Shown: positions 34,881 through 44,223 of the stretch, piece after piece
Layout of the letters: each line of letters begins with the position of its first letter
How positions within the stretch are numbered: the stretch's first letter is position 1
Origin: Myxococcus stipitatus DSM 14675
Lineage (GTDB): Bacteria; Myxococcota; Myxococcia; Myxococcales; Myxococcaceae
Assembly (NCBI RefSeq): GCF_000331735.1
Contig: NC_020126.1
Coordinates: forward strand, 8,373,501 to 8,437,500
Length of the DNA: 64,000 nt
Reading direction: 5' to 3'
Translations under genes and position numbers: made by a program
The notes under the pieces: model-generated
Seen by the model: only the letters and a program-made list of their open reading frames with translations
Database searches by the model: none
What the model was told of the DNA's origin: nothing

Positions 34881-35528
34881 TCAGGACGCGCGCTGCCCCA
34901 GGAAGGCGCTGGCGACGATGGCAAGCGCCATCACCGTCCACAACAGTCCTTGCAGATTCTGTCGGCGTATCTCCTTCCGACCGAGCCCGCGATACCACGA
35001 ACGCCCGGCCTCCACCCGACCTTCCCAGGTGAAGTCACCCGTGGGGGTGACGCCCTCCATGCGGCGCAGGTGGGCGCGGAGCAGGCGCTCAGGGGAAGCG
35101 TCCGACAGTGAACCGCTGCGGTAGACACCTGGGAGGTCCAGCGCGGGGCGGCGATAGCCCGCGGTGATGACGAAGCCCTCGGGTGCCAGGGGAGTGAGCA
35201 GGTAGAGGCGGGGCTCACCATCCGCGGCTTGATACAGCGTGGCGAAGACACGCTCGCCCGGGTGGGCGAAGTCGTAGGAGCGCGTGGCACGCTGGAGCAG
35301 CGGCTTCTCCTCGTGGCTTCCGAGCGCCACGAAGCCAAGCCCCTGGAGCTGCACGGCGACCGTGGCCAGCTCGAGCGGCAGGTCCATCTGGTCCGAGGGG
35401 GCCTCGGGCTCGACGCGGACGCTGTGGGGGAAGAGGAAGAGGAGCGCGCGCCAGAAGTTGAGCGACAGCAGGACGATGGCGAGCACCAGGCCCGCGACGA
35501 CGATGCCCAGGTTGGCGAGGACGTTCAT
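34881..35528 (-). CDS. Bitopic membrane protein of unknown function
   Basis: The 215-residue protein has an N-terminal membrane helix (about 5-32), a soluble domain (40-185) with several short beta strands (VQLQGLGFVALGSHEE, RVFATLYQAADGEPRLYLLTPL, GFVITAGYRRPAL), and a C-terminal membrane helix (about 192-211). Both ends are therefore in the membrane with the domain on one side. No family recognised. It lies upstream of the thiolase gene on the same strand, 64 bases away. ATG at 35528 begins directly before the first helix, supporting this start. Confidence 0.6.
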   Translation of the reverse strand: MNVLANLGIVVAGLVLAIVLLSLNFWRALLFLFPHSVRVEPEAPSDQMDLPLELATVAVQLQGLGFVALGSHEEKPLLQRATRSYDFAHPGERVFATLYQAADGEPRLYLLTPLAPEGFVITAGYRRPALDLPGVYRSGSLSDASPERLLRAHLRRMEGVTPTGDFTWEGRVEAGRSWYRGLGRKEIRRQNLQGLLWTVMALAIVASAFLGQRAS

Positions 35529-35619
35529 TCGGTGAGCACCTGGAAGCGAGGCGGGCCGCGGGACGGCGGCCCCGCCAGCGGGGCACCCTAGCGGAATCCC
35601 GTGCGTCCAGGGTCCCCGT

Positions 35620-36276
35620 TCAACGGCGGGATGCAGTGGCGGGCAGGTTCTTCCAGCGCTCCAGGAATTCGGACTTCAGGGGGTCCTCGCCCCGGAGGAA
35701 AAGCTCCAGGTGTCCGAGGGAATCCAGGCCGAAGAACAGCTCGCCATCGGCGATGACGGTGGGCACGCCGAAGGCACCGGCCGCGATGGCTTCGTCGGTG
35801 TTGCGGCGCACGCGGTCCTTGATGTCCTGGCGCTGAGCGGCGGCGAGGAGGGAGGGCGCATCCAGCCCGGCCGCCTGGAGGGCCGTGGCGACCTGCTCGG
35901 GGGTCTCCGCGCCGTTGCCGCCGCCCCAGACCTGCGCGAAGAGCGTGGACACGAGCCGCGCCCGTGCCTCGAGGTCATCCACGGCCGCCGTCACGCGCAA
36001 CGCGAGCAGCGGGACGAAGGGATGCGAGGGAGGCGGGCCGAAGGGAACGCCGAGCTCGTGGGCGATGCGGAAGGTGTGCTTGAAGATGTAGCCGCGCTTG
36101 GCGGGCACCTCCGCGGGGCCGATGTTTCCGGTGGCGTTGAGCACTCCAGCGAGCAGCACCGGGACGGGCTCCAACACACGGCCGTGGCGCGCGGCCAGTG
36201 CCGGCATCCGCGTCCACGCCAGATAGGCATAGGGAGACAGGTAGTCGAAGCAGAAGCGGAGGGGTGCGAGTGCCAT
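35620..36276 (-). CDS. DsbA-family 2-hydroxychromene-2-carboxylate isomerase-like protein
   Basis: This 218-residue protein has the thioredoxin/GST-kappa-like fold of HCCA isomerase (NahD). It starts with FCFDYLSPYAYLA, where the active-site Ser of SPYAY replaces the CxxC of DsbA; the helical insert follows, and the conserved GAFGVPTVIADGELFFGLDSLGHLE lies near residue 165. NahD uses glutathione to isomerise a naphthalene-degradation intermediate, but most family members outside degradation clusters are of unknown substrate. No aromatic-degradation genes are adjacent. Start ATG 36276. Confidence 0.88.
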   Translation of the reverse strand: MALAPLRFCFDYLSPYAYLAWTRMPALAARHGRVLEPVPVLLAGVLNATGNIGPAEVPAKRGYIFKHTFRIAHELGVPFGPPPSHPFVPLLALRVTAAVDDLEARARLVSTLFAQVWGGGNGAETPEQVATALQAAGLDAPSLLAAAQRQDIKDRVRRNTDEAIAAGAFGVPTVIADGELFFGLDSLGHLELFLRGEDPLKSEFLERWKNLPATASRR

Positions 36277-36418
36277 GCGCGGACTCTACCCTCCCCTCGC
36301 TGCTCGATTGCGAGCCGGAGGATTCACGCACGAGCGGGTCCATGAAGAGAACAGAGCCAAGACATCCGGAGGGCTCCATGCCCGCTGAAACAATCCGTAA
36401 CCACCCCACCCCAGAGCC

Positions 36419-36847
36419 CTACTTCCTCTTCTGCTTCTTGCGCAGCGCCCTCGCGAACTCGGACATCTTGTCGCACAGCGCGAGGAGTTCCTCGCGCGAG
36501 AGGACAGGGCAACGCCACTCCAGCGCCCGCATGTGCTGGAGCAGCTCCTCTGGAACGGCCACGCCATGGTGCGCGACGTAGTGCGCGAAAGACGCGGGCC
36601 AGAGCCACGTCCCGTCGGTCTGCTGGACATTCAGCGCGATGTGCCGCTCACCCGTGAAGCAGTCCGTGGCACTGCCACTGGCGGCCGCGTACACGCTGGC
36701 TGACCTGAGATAGGTCGCGACGAGCGAACGGTGCTCGACGGGAAGCTTCCCTCTGGCCTCGACAATCGAAGGGAGTTCCTCGTCCTCGGGACTGACCTGC
36801 CCCAGCTCACGAAAACACCCCACGAGACGAACGGGACACACCAGCAT
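36419..36847 (-). CDS. Hypothetical protein, 142 residues
   Basis: Predicted soluble protein with balanced composition, lower GC than the flanking core genes, and a Lys/Arg tail. Distinctive parts are the stretch DCFTGERHIALNVQQTDGTWLWPASFAHYVAHHGVAVPEEL and a C-terminal helix. I recognise no family. The ATG at 36847 has GGAG six bases upstream; a GTG immediately precedes it in frame. It sits alone between the isomerase gene and the kinase-ATPase gene on the same strand. Possibly accessory. Confidence 0.5.
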   Translation of the reverse strand: MLVCPVRLVGCFRELGQVSPEDEELPSIVEARGKLPVEHRSLVATYLRSASVYAAASGSATDCFTGERHIALNVQQTDGTWLWPASFAHYVAHHGVAVPEELLQHMRALEWRCPVLSREELLALCDKMSEFARALRKKQKRK

Positions 36848-36885
36848 CACCCACTCCGGAAGAAAGGCCGCAAGGCGACGACAGC

Positions 36886-39800
36886 CTACGCGCTCTGCCG
36901 CGCCTCCGCGCTGCGACGGAGCGCACCGCGCAGTGACGCCGCTTGCGCTTGGAGATTGGACGCCCGCGCCTCGGTGAAGGCCGTCTCCGCCGCCTCCAGC
37001 TCGGCGACCGCCGCCTCCACCGACGCCGCGCGCTCCGCGAGCGCCAGCCTCACGTGCCCCACCTGCAACACATTGCCCGTCAGCTCCGCCAGCGCGAGCG
37101 CCCGGCGCAAGTGCCCCAGCCCCTCGTCGCCCGGGAACAACGCGGCCATCGCCCGACGCGCCAGCACTTCATCCCACGGGTTCGCCAGCACCGGGTCCGT
37201 CGCTCGCGACAGCGCCAGCTCCGCCGCCTCGCGCGCGGCCTCCAGGTGCCCCTGCTCCCGCTCGAAGCGCGATTGATAGACACGCAGCAGCGTCTCCATC
37301 CGCAGCCCACCCTCACGCGCCGCCGCCAGTGCCCGAGGCAAGGACTGACGCACCGCCGCCGCGTCCTCGAACAACACGTCCCTGCACGCCTGATACGCCC
37401 GGACGTGACACTGCAACCACCGGTCCTCGGGCAGCACCCGCGCGAGCGACTCGCCACGCGCCACCACCGCGGCCACGTGCTCGTGCTCTCCGCGCTCCAG
37501 GTAGTAGGGCGGCGTGAAGATGGCCAGGTTGCGCTCCATCAACCGCGGATTGCCCAGCCGGCGCACCAGGTCCGTCTTCTCCGTGAACGCGGGCACGAAC
37601 GCCGCCCCATCCCCCGTGAACGCCGCGCGCGTCACCACCGTGAACAGGTGGAACGCACGCACGTCCGTGAAGCCGTGCGACTCCGCCACCACGTAGCCGT
37701 CTCGCGTGGCCTGCGCGTCGAGCGGCTCCCCGCGCAGCGCCAGGTTCATGTTCATCATGTACCCGCCCATCCCCAACGCCCACGCCAACCTGCGCGGCAA
37801 CCGCCCCATCACCTCGCGCAACCCGCGCAGCCGCGCGAGCTGCTCGAACTGCGCCTCCACCACCCCCGCCGAGCGCCCCGTGTACGCGCTGAGCACCGCG
37901 GGCGCCAGGAGCGTCCCCGCGCGATACGGCGACACCTCCGGCTGCTCCACCCTCACCCGCTCGAGCAGCGCATCCAGGTCCCGCGTGCGGCCGACGATCG
38001 CCAGCGCCATCCCCTGCAGGATGCGCAATTCCGCCATCTTCCAGAAGATGTCCGCGGGCGACACCTGCGCATCCGCCTCGCGCTCGCGGAACAGCTCCCG
38101 CAACCGCGCGGGTCGCTCCTCCTCCGGCGCCGAGCACGCCGCGTCCAGCTGCGCCAGCGCGACCCGCCGCCCCTCCACCAGGTCCACCGTCGAGGACCAG
38201 TGCGAGAACAGCTTCTCCGCGAAGGCGAGCGAGCTGGGCGGGTCGCTCGCGTAGCCCACCTCCACCAGCGTCACCCAGATGCGCAGCAGCAGCCTGTCCC
38301 GCCCGGGGAAGTCCGGCGCGGCCTCCAGCAGCGTCGACGCCTCCTTGAGCAGCAGCGTCGCCTCCAGCAACGCCTGCGACTCCATCGCCGCGCGGCCCGC
38401 GTCCAAGAGCGGACCTATCGCCAGCTCCGGCTCCGTCGAGCGCAGGTAGTGCCACCCCACCGTGCGCGCCAGGTCCGAGCGCTGGTAGTAGAGCGTCTGC
38501 AGCGCCAGCGCCACGCGCCCGTGCGCCACGCGCCGCTCATCCTCCACCGTGCTGTCGTAGACCGCCTGGTGCACGGTGTCGTGCGTGAAGACGTACCGGC
38601 CCTCCTCCTCCTGGAGGAACTGCCGCTCGACGATGCCGTCCAGCACCGCGAACAGCTCCGTCTCCGGGAGCCCCGCGAGCGCGCGCACCATCGGCAGCTC
38701 CAGGCTCCGCCCCGCCGGCGCCAGCCGCCGCAGCAGCGACACCTGCTCCACCGGCGCGGACGACAAGCGCTCCAACACCGCGGCCTGGATGCTCGACGGA
38801 AGCGACCGCGTGTCCAGCCCCGCCTGCGCCGTCCACCGGCCGCCCACGCGCGTCAGCGCGCCCTCCTCCACCAGCGCGCGCAGACACTCGGTGGCGAAGA
38901 ACGCGTTGCCTCCGGTGGTGGCGTGCAGCCTCGCGACGAAGCCCTCCGGCACCTCCAGCCCCGGCAGCGCCAGGCCCACCAGCGTGCCCACGTGCTCGGC
39001 GCCCAGCGGCTCCAGGTCCATGCGGCGCGTGAGCTTCTCGTCCACCGTCTGGAACGCCAGGCTCAGCCGGCTCAGCTCCCGCGAGCGGAACGTCCCCACC
39101 ACCATGCCGCGCGTCCCATGCAGCGCGCGGATGAGCACGTTGAGCACCTCGAGCGAGGCCGTGTCCGCCCAGTGCAGGTCCTCGAAGCACAGGACGAACG
39201 TCATCCTCCGCCCCAGCACTTGAACCCACTCCGCCAGCGCCCCGAAGAACCCCAGCTTCTCCTCGCCCGGCACCGGCGCCACGCCCGACGTCTCCGCCGA
39301 CAACGACGGCATCAGCCGCGACAGCCGAGGCGACAGCCGCTCCATCACGTCCGTGGGCGTGTGCGGCATCAGCGCGCGCAGCGCCTGCGCGATGGGCGTC
39401 AGCGGCGCCTGTCCCTCCGCGCGACACTGCCCTCGGCCGAAGGGCAGCTCCGCCAGCTTCGCCTGGAGCTCGAACTCCTGGAGCAAGCGCGTCTTGCCCA
39501 CGCCCGCCGGAGCCCCCAGCAGCACCGCGCGCGACTGACCCCAGTCCGCTTCGGCCAGGCCGTTCATCAGCGCCTCCAGCTCCGCCGCGCGCCCCACGAC
39601 CTCCGGGACGTGCAGGTAGCTGGAGCGCGCCGACAGCGGCTCCTCCGGCATGGGCTCGCCGCTGGCGTGACAAAGCGCCTCCATCAGCTCGCCCGCGTCC
39701 TGGAAGCGCTCGCGAGGGTCCTTCGCCAGCAACAGCAGGATGATCTCCTCCAGCGCCGGGTCCACCGACACCAGCGTGGAGGGCTTGGGAGGCGGACGCG

Positions 39801-40659
39801 TCAGGTGCTCGGCCAGGAGCGCCGCGGGCGTGTTGCGCTTGAAGGGCAGCCGGCGCGTCACCAGGTAGTACGCCATGATGCCCAGCGAATAGAGGTCCGC
39901 GCGCCCGTCGATGCTCGCGCCGCGCTGCCACTCCGGCGCCAGGTACTCCAGCGTGCCCTTGAGCTTGCCGGGGCTCGGGGTGCCCAACTGGTGCATCACC
40001 CCGAAGTCCATCAGCTTCACCGCGCCCGTGCTGGTGATGCGGACGTTGCTCGCCTTGATGTCGCAGTGCACGTACAGGCGCGAGTGGATGAACGCCAGCA
40101 CCTGCGCCATCTGCAACAGCACCCGGTACAGCGTGCGCGTGTCCAGCGGTGCGTCGCGCGCGAGCGTGCTCAAGTCACTTCCGTCCACCACCTCCATGGT
40201 GATGAAGCGGTTGCCCGCCTCCGTCATCCCCCAGTCGAACACCTTCAGCGTGCCGGGGTGCTGGAGCTTCTTCATCGCGAAGAACTCGTGCCGGAACATC
40301 AGCACCAATTCCTCCGACTTTCCCGCCGACAAGCCCGAGGGGACCTGCATCTCCTTGAGCGCCACGCGCCGCCGCTCGTGCAGGTCCTCCGCCAGCCAGA
40401 TGCGGCCCATGCCGCCCTCGCCCAGGAGGCCCTCCACCCGGTAGCGCCCCGTCACCACCATCCCCACTTCCAACGAACGGCGCGCGCCCGCGTCATCCCC
40501 CGAAAGCGTGACAGGTGTGCGGATGCGGTCCCCCCACGAGGAGCTCGTAGGCCGGCTTCGCTCGTCCAGGACAGTTGTCTTCTCTTCGTCGCTCACGAAG
40601 GCGGGGACCGGAAGGTCGTCAGAATCCAGAAGTCGATGGAATAGCACGTTTCCTTGCAT
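36886..40659 (-). CDS. Ser/Thr protein kinase fused to AAA-type ATPase and TPR-like region
   Basis: The 1257-residue protein joins three modules. A Hanks-type kinase (about 73-330) has the Gly loop GEGGMG (80-85), Lys102, catalytic loop HCDIKASN (198-205), DFG (218-220) and APEW. An STAND/AAA_16-type ATPase has Walker A GAPAGVGKT (382-390) and a Walker B-like LCFEDLHWAD. A long alpha-helical TPR-like C-terminal half (about 690-1257) follows. The catalytic Arg preceding Asp is Cys (HCD, not HRD), so activation is probably independent of activation-loop phosphorylation. This PknK/MalT-like design combines signalling with nucleotide-dependent assembly. Start ATG 40659 has GGAGG 9 bases upstream. 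Divergent from the response regulator across a 368-base gap. Confidence 0.88.
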   Translation of the reverse strand: MQGNVLFHRLLDSDDLPVPAFVSDEEKTTVLDERSRPTSSSWGDRIRTPVTLSGDDAGARRSLEVGMVVTGRYRVEGLLGEGGMGRIWLAEDLHERRRVALKEMQVPSGLSAGKSEELVLMFRHEFFAMKKLQHPGTLKVFDWGMTEAGNRFITMEVVDGSDLSTLARDAPLDTRTLYRVLLQMAQVLAFIHSRLYVHCDIKASNVRITSTGAVKLMDFGVMHQLGTPSPGKLKGTLEYLAPEWQRGASIDGRADLYSLGIMAYYLVTRRLPFKRNTPAALLAEHLTRPPPKPSTLVSVDPALEEIILLLLAKDPRERFQDAGELMEALCHASGEPMPEEPLSARSSYLHVPEVVGRAAELEALMNGLAEADWGQSRAVLLGAPAGVGKTRLLQEFELQAKLAELPFGRGQCRAEGQAPLTPIAQALRALMPHTPTDVMERLSPRLSRLMPSLSAETSGVAPVPGEEKLGFFGALAEWVQVLGRRMTFVLCFEDLHWADTASLEVLNVLIRALHGTRGMVVGTFRSRELSRLSLAFQTVDEKLTRRMDLEPLGAEHVGTLVGLALPGLEVPEGFVARLHATTGGNAFFATECLRALVEEGALTRVGGRWTAQAGLDTRSLPSSIQAAVLERLSSAPVEQVSLLRRLAPAGRSLELPMVRALAGLPETELFAVLDGIVERQFLQEEEGRYVFTHDTVHQAVYDSTVEDERRVAHGRVALALQTLYYQRSDLARTVGWHYLRSTEPELAIGPLLDAGRAAMESQALLEATLLLKEASTLLEAAPDFPGRDRLLLRIWVTLVEVGYASDPPSSLAFAEKLFSHWSSTVDLVEGRRVALAQLDAACSAPEEERPARLRELFREREADAQVSPADIFWKMAELRILQGMALAIVGRTRDLDALLERVRVEQPEVSPYRAGTLLAPAVLSAYTGRSAGVVEAQFEQLARLRGLREVMGRLPRRLAWALGMGGYMMNMNLALRGEPLDAQATRDGYVVAESHGFTDVRAFHLFTVVTRAAFTGDGAAFVPAFTEKTDLVRRLGNPRLMERNLAIFTPPYYLERGEHEHVAAVVARGESLARVLPEDRWLQCHVRAYQACRDVLFEDAAAVRQSLPRALAAAREGGLRMETLLRVYQSRFEREQGHLEAAREAAELALSRATDPVLANPWDEVLARRAMAALFPGDEGLGHLRRALALAELTGNVLQVGHVRLALAERAASVEAAVAELEAAETAFTEARASNLQAQAASLRGALRRSAEARQSA

Positions 40660-41027
40660 CGGACACCCTCCGTTGGAACGAGGGAATCCGTGCCCACCAC
40701 ACCCAAGACAGGCGACCCCATACGCGTGTGCACGGCTCCCGCGCATCGGCACGCCCGGGGTTGCGTCGGGCAGGCGACATGGGTGGAAGCCCGCGGACTT
40801 TCCACGCGGAGACCGGCGTCAGGTGGCGGACGGCGCGGCGCCGCGCACGCTCCGTGAGCCCCACGCCGCACGTCGTGACGCTTTGTGTCCGGAGGTCCCG
40901 GGCGGAGCCCCGGGAGGCTGGGGGTGAGGGCAGACCCCTTGTACGAGGGGCGCCATGCGGTGATGCTCCCATCAGGGGCTCGCCCAACCCGGCGCGACGT
41001 CCCCACGGGAGGAGGAGCTGGAGCAAC
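40660..41027. other. 368-base divergent intergenic region between kinase-ATPase and response regulator
   Basis: I see no convincing gene here. It must carry two divergent promoters, but no -10/-35 pair stands out. The one clear structure is a 7-bp stem TCCCGGG (40896-40902) / CCCGGGA (40909-40915) with a 6-base loop. GC is high throughout. Confidence 0.4.
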
Positions 41028-41447
41028 GTGAAGCCCAAGGTCCTCATCGTCGAGAACTCCTGGACCATGCGCGAGACGCTGCGCCTGCTCCTGTCCGGGG
41101 ACTTCGACTGCTCCGTCGCGGCGAACGGTGAGGCGGGCCTGGCCCAGGCGCTGAGCCAGCCGCCGGACCTGCTCCTCTCCGACGTCAACATGGAGGGCAT
41201 GGACGGCTACGAGCTGTGCCGCCGCTGCCGCCAGGAGCCCTCGCTCCAGCACCTGCCCATCGTCTTCGTCAGCGGCTTCGCGCCTCGCTCGGACACGGAC
41301 CCCACCCTGCCGGTACCGGACGCCTATCTGGTCAAGCCGGTGAAGCCCGCGCTGCTCATCGCCGAAATCCACGCCCTCCTGCGGCGCGCGAATACCCCCG
41401 TGTCGGCGGCGTCCTCCACCACCGCGCAGGCCGCCAACAAGGCCTGA
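41028..41447 (+). CDS. Single-domain CheY-like response regulator with atypical acidic pocket
   Basis: The 139-residue product is a receiver domain with no output domain and an Ala/Thr/Ser tail. The phospho-acceptor is Asp52 (LLLSDVNMEGMDGYE), the switch Ser82 (FVSG) and the conserved Lys103 (LVKPVKP). In the metal-binding acidic pair the usual DD is Glu9-Asn10 (LIVENSW), so one acidic residue is missing, which often lowers Mg2+ binding or changes phosphorylation kinetics. Start GTG 41028 with GGAGGAG about 10 bases upstream. Divergent from the kinase-ATPase gene; no histidine kinase nearby. Followed by a TGGACGC/GCGTCCA hairpin at 41476. Confidence 0.85.
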   Translation: MKPKVLIVENSWTMRETLRLLLSGDFDCSVAANGEAGLAQALSQPPDLLLSDVNMEGMDGYELCRRCRQEPSLQHLPIVFVSGFAPRSDTDPTLPVPDAYLVKPVKPALLIAEIHALLRRANTPVSAASSTTAQAANKA

Positions 41448-41475
41448 CGACGCACCCTGGCGAGAGGCCCGGAGA

Positions 41476-41492
41476 TGGACGCGATGCGTCCA
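41476..41492 (+). terminator. Hairpin downstream of response regulator
   Basis: TGGACGC (41476-41482) pairs exactly with GCGTCCA (41486-41492) around a 3-base loop, 28 bases after the stop, followed by GCTTCTC. Probable intrinsic or Rho-assisted terminator. Confidence 0.55.
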
Positions 41493-41629
41493 GCTTCTCA
41501 CGCCCGCCCGAGGTGCCACGGAGCAAGCGCCGCGGGCGGGAAATACCTGTGCATTCCAGGGGTTGAGCGCAGGTGTCCGGGTGCTGACGACAGCGAGCTT
41601 CCGCGCTGCCCAGAAGGAGCCGGTTGGTT

Positions 41630-43330
41630 ATGCTCGCGCGCCCTTTTTCCCTGCCCCACTCGAGGTCCATCAGCGTGATCAACGCCATTCCCCGCGTCCC
41701 GGCTCCCCGCAACGAGCCCATCCTGCCCTACGCGCCGGGTTCCCCCGAGCGCCGCGAACTCCAGGCCATGCTCAAGCGCATGAGCGGCGAGCAGATTGAT
41801 ATCCCGCTCATCATCGGCGGCAAGCAGGTGCGCTCCGGCAAGACGGACACCGTGCGCATGCCCCACCGGCACTCCCACGTCCTGGCGACGCTCCACGAGG
41901 CCGACGCCAGCCACGTGCAGCAGGCCATCCAGGCGGGCCTGGCGGTGAAGAACGACTGGGCGCGCATGCCGTTCGCCTCGCGCGCGGCCATCTTCCTGCG
42001 CGCCGCGGAGCTGCTCGCCACGCGCTACCGCCCCATCATCAACGCGTCCACCATGCTGGGCCAGTCCAAGACGGCCCACCAGGCGGAGATTGATGCGGCG
42101 TGCGAGGCCATCGACTTCCTGCGCTACAACGTCCACTTCGCCGAGCAGATTCTCGCCATCCAGCCGGAGTCCCCCGCGCAGACGTGGAACATGCTGGACT
42201 ACCGTCCGCTGGACGGCTTCGTGTTCGCGGTGGCGCCGTTCAACTTCACCTCCATCGCGATGAACCTCTGCACCGCGCCCGCCATCATGGGCAACGTGGT
42301 GCTGTTCAAGCCGTCCTCCACGTCGGCCCTGAGCGCCTGGTACTTCATGGAGCTGCTGCGTGAGGCGGGCCTGCCCGACGGCGTCATCAACATGCTCAAC
42401 GGCGACGGCCCCACCGTGGGCAACCCGGTGATGGCGAGCCCGGATCTGGGCGGCATCCACTTCACCGGCTCCACGCCCACGTTCAACACCATGTGGAAGA
42501 CGGTGGGCGAGAACATCAGCAAGTACAAGCAGTACCCCCGGCTGGTGGGTGAGACGGGCGGCAAGGACTTCATCGTCGCGCATGCGTCCGCGGCGGACGA
42601 CCTGGAGGCGCTCGCGGTGGCCATCGTCCGCGGTGGCTACGAGTACCAGGGCCAGAAGTGCTCCGCGGCCAGCCGCGTCTACGTCCCCGAGTCCCTGTGG
42701 CCCAAGCTCAAGCCCCGGCTCCAGGCGCTCATCGGCGACATCCGCATGGGCGACGTGACGGACTTCCGCAACTTCATGGGCGCCGTCATCGACGAGAAGT
42801 CCTTCAAGAAGGTCTCCTCGTACATCGACCTGGCGAAGCAGGACTCCAACGCGTCCATCGTCGCGGGCGGCGAGACGGACCGCTCCGAGGGCTGGTTCGT
42901 CAAGCCCACGCTGGTGCAGTTGAACGACCCGCGTCACCGCATCCTGCGCGAGGAGGTCTTCGCGCCGCTGGTCGGCCTGCACGTGTATCCGGATTCCAAG
43001 TACGTGGAGACGCTGCGCGAGGTGGACCAGAGCGCGACGTACGCGCTGACGGGCGCCATCTTCGGGCGGGACCGGAAGGCCATCGACACGGCGATGGATG
43101 AGCTGCGCCACGCGGCGGGCAACATCTACATCAACGACAAGCCCACGGGCGCGGTGGTGGGCCAGCAGCCCTTCGGTGGCTCGCGTGCGTCGGGCACCAA
43201 CGACAAGGCGGGCTCGCTGCTCAACCTCATCCGGTGGACGAGTCCTCGCACCGTGAAGGAGAACTTCGCCCCGCCCACGAAGGTGCCGTACCCCTTCATG
43301 GACAGCGACCCCCACGATGGGGGTATCTAG
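41630..43330 (+). CDS. pruA: L-glutamate gamma-semialdehyde (P5C) dehydrogenase
   Basis: This 566-residue aldehyde dehydrogenase oxidises glutamate semialdehyde to glutamate with NAD, the second step of proline catabolism. It matches the stand-alone P5CDH (human ALDH4A1-like) type: RVPAPRNEPILPYAPGSPER at the N-terminus, the APFNFTSIA block, HFTGST, the general-base Glu in VGETGGKD and the catalytic Cys in YQGQKCSA, then QQPFGGSRASGTNDKAG near the end. No proline dehydrogenase gene is adjacent. ATG 41630 has AAGGAG upstream; GTG 41675, with GAGG nine bases upstream, is an equally credible start and closer to where family similarity begins. Confidence 0.93.
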   Translation: MLARPFSLPHSRSISVINAIPRVPAPRNEPILPYAPGSPERRELQAMLKRMSGEQIDIPLIIGGKQVRSGKTDTVRMPHRHSHVLATLHEADASHVQQAIQAGLAVKNDWARMPFASRAAIFLRAAELLATRYRPIINASTMLGQSKTAHQAEIDAACEAIDFLRYNVHFAEQILAIQPESPAQTWNMLDYRPLDGFVFAVAPFNFTSIAMNLCTAPAIMGNVVLFKPSSTSALSAWYFMELLREAGLPDGVINMLNGDGPTVGNPVMASPDLGGIHFTGSTPTFNTMWKTVGENISKYKQYPRLVGETGGKDFIVAHASAADDLEALAVAIVRGGYEYQGQKCSAASRVYVPESLWPKLKPRLQALIGDIRMGDVTDFRNFMGAVIDEKSFKKVSSYIDLAKQDSNASIVAGGETDRSEGWFVKPTLVQLNDPRHRILREEVFAPLVGLHVYPDSKYVETLREVDQSATYALTGAIFGRDRKAIDTAMDELRHAAGNIYINDKPTGAVVGQQPFGGSRASGTNDKAGSLLNLIRWTSPRTVKENFAPPTKVPYPFMDSDPHDGGI

Positions 43331-43336
43331 GCTCGC

Positions 43337-44185
43337 ATGAGCCGAGCCTTCCCCGGCATCGCCGGGTTGGACACGTATGCGTTGGTCGACGGTGGGTGCC
43401 GCGTGGAGGTGATTCCTTCACGCGGGGCCCTCGTCTCGAGGATGACGGTGGACGGCGACGAGGTGCTCTACCTCGACGAGGCCACCGTGGCGGACCCGGC
43501 GAAGAACGTGCGCGGTGGAATCCCCGTGCTGTTCCCCATCGCCGGGCCGCTGCCGGGTGACACGTACCCGGCGGACCGCAAGTCCTTCACGATGTCGCAG
43601 CACGGCTTCGCGCGGCGCCTGCCGTGGACCGTGCGGCAGGCGGAGGACTCTCTGCTCGTGGTGGGGCTCACTTCCAGCGAAGAGACGCGCCTCCAGTTCC
43701 CGTGGGACTTCGACGCGCAGCTCACCTTCTCCTTGGTGGGTACGCGGCTGACGCTCGACTTCGACGTGGAGAACCGGGACACGCGGCCCCTGCCCCTGCA
43801 CCTGGGCTTCCATCCGTACTTCCGGGTGCCGGACGCGGCCAAGGCCGTGGCCACGGTGGAGACGGATGCCACGCACGCGTGGGACAACTTCCACAAGCGC
43901 GAGGTCCCCTTCACCGGCTTCGACCTCACGCTGCCCGAGGTGGACCTGCACCTGAGGGACCACTCGGGCCCGGGCACCCGGCTCACGCGAGGCCCCGGCG
44001 CGCGTCCGGTGCACCTGTCGTGGAGCCCGGAGTTCAAGCTGCTGGTGGTGTGGACGCTGCGCGGCAAGGACTTCGTCTGCGTGGAGCCCTGGACGGCCGC
44101 GGGCGGCGCGCTCGCCACCGGTCAGGGCCTGCTGCACGTGGAGCCCGGAGAGCGGGCGTCGCTCGCGTTCGACATCGAGGCGTAG
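43337..44185 (+). CDS. Aldose 1-epimerase / hexose-6-phosphate mutarotase family protein
   Basis: The 282-residue beta-sandwich protein is of the GalM/YeaD superfamily. Visible motifs are SQHGFARRLPW (with the His/Arg that bind sugar), HLGFHPYFRVP containing the catalytic His, and the catalytic Glu region CVEPWTAA. These enzymes interconvert alpha and beta anomers of free or phosphorylated hexoses. The protein lies six bases after the P5C dehydrogenase stop on the same strand, so it is co-transcribed with an enzyme of unrelated pathway. Whether it prefers glucose, galactose or glucose-6-phosphate is not decidable here. Confidence 0.85.
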   Translation: MSRAFPGIAGLDTYALVDGGCRVEVIPSRGALVSRMTVDGDEVLYLDEATVADPAKNVRGGIPVLFPIAGPLPGDTYPADRKSFTMSQHGFARRLPWTVRQAEDSLLVVGLTSSEETRLQFPWDFDAQLTFSLVGTRLTLDFDVENRDTRPLPLHLGFHPYFRVPDAAKAVATVETDATHAWDNFHKREVPFTGFDLTLPEVDLHLRDHSGPGTRLTRGPGARPVHLSWSPEFKLLVVWTLRGKDFVCVEPWTAAGGALATGQGLLHVEPGERASLAFDIEA

Positions 44186-44223
44186 CCCCTTTCGCTACGG
44201 GGTCGCCTCCGCACGAGGTGCGC

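Noticed and set aside
36943..40644. 1200-codon plus-strand frame opposite the kinase-ATPase gene
   Set aside because: Arg/Gln/His-rich low-complexity translation typical of antisense frames in very GC-rich coding DNA; the minus frame contains complete kinase and ATPase motifs.
40748..40764. Sigma-54-like promoter GGCACG ... TTGC upstream of the kinase/response regulator pair
   Set aside because: The GG and GC elements are 15 bases apart rather than the required 12.
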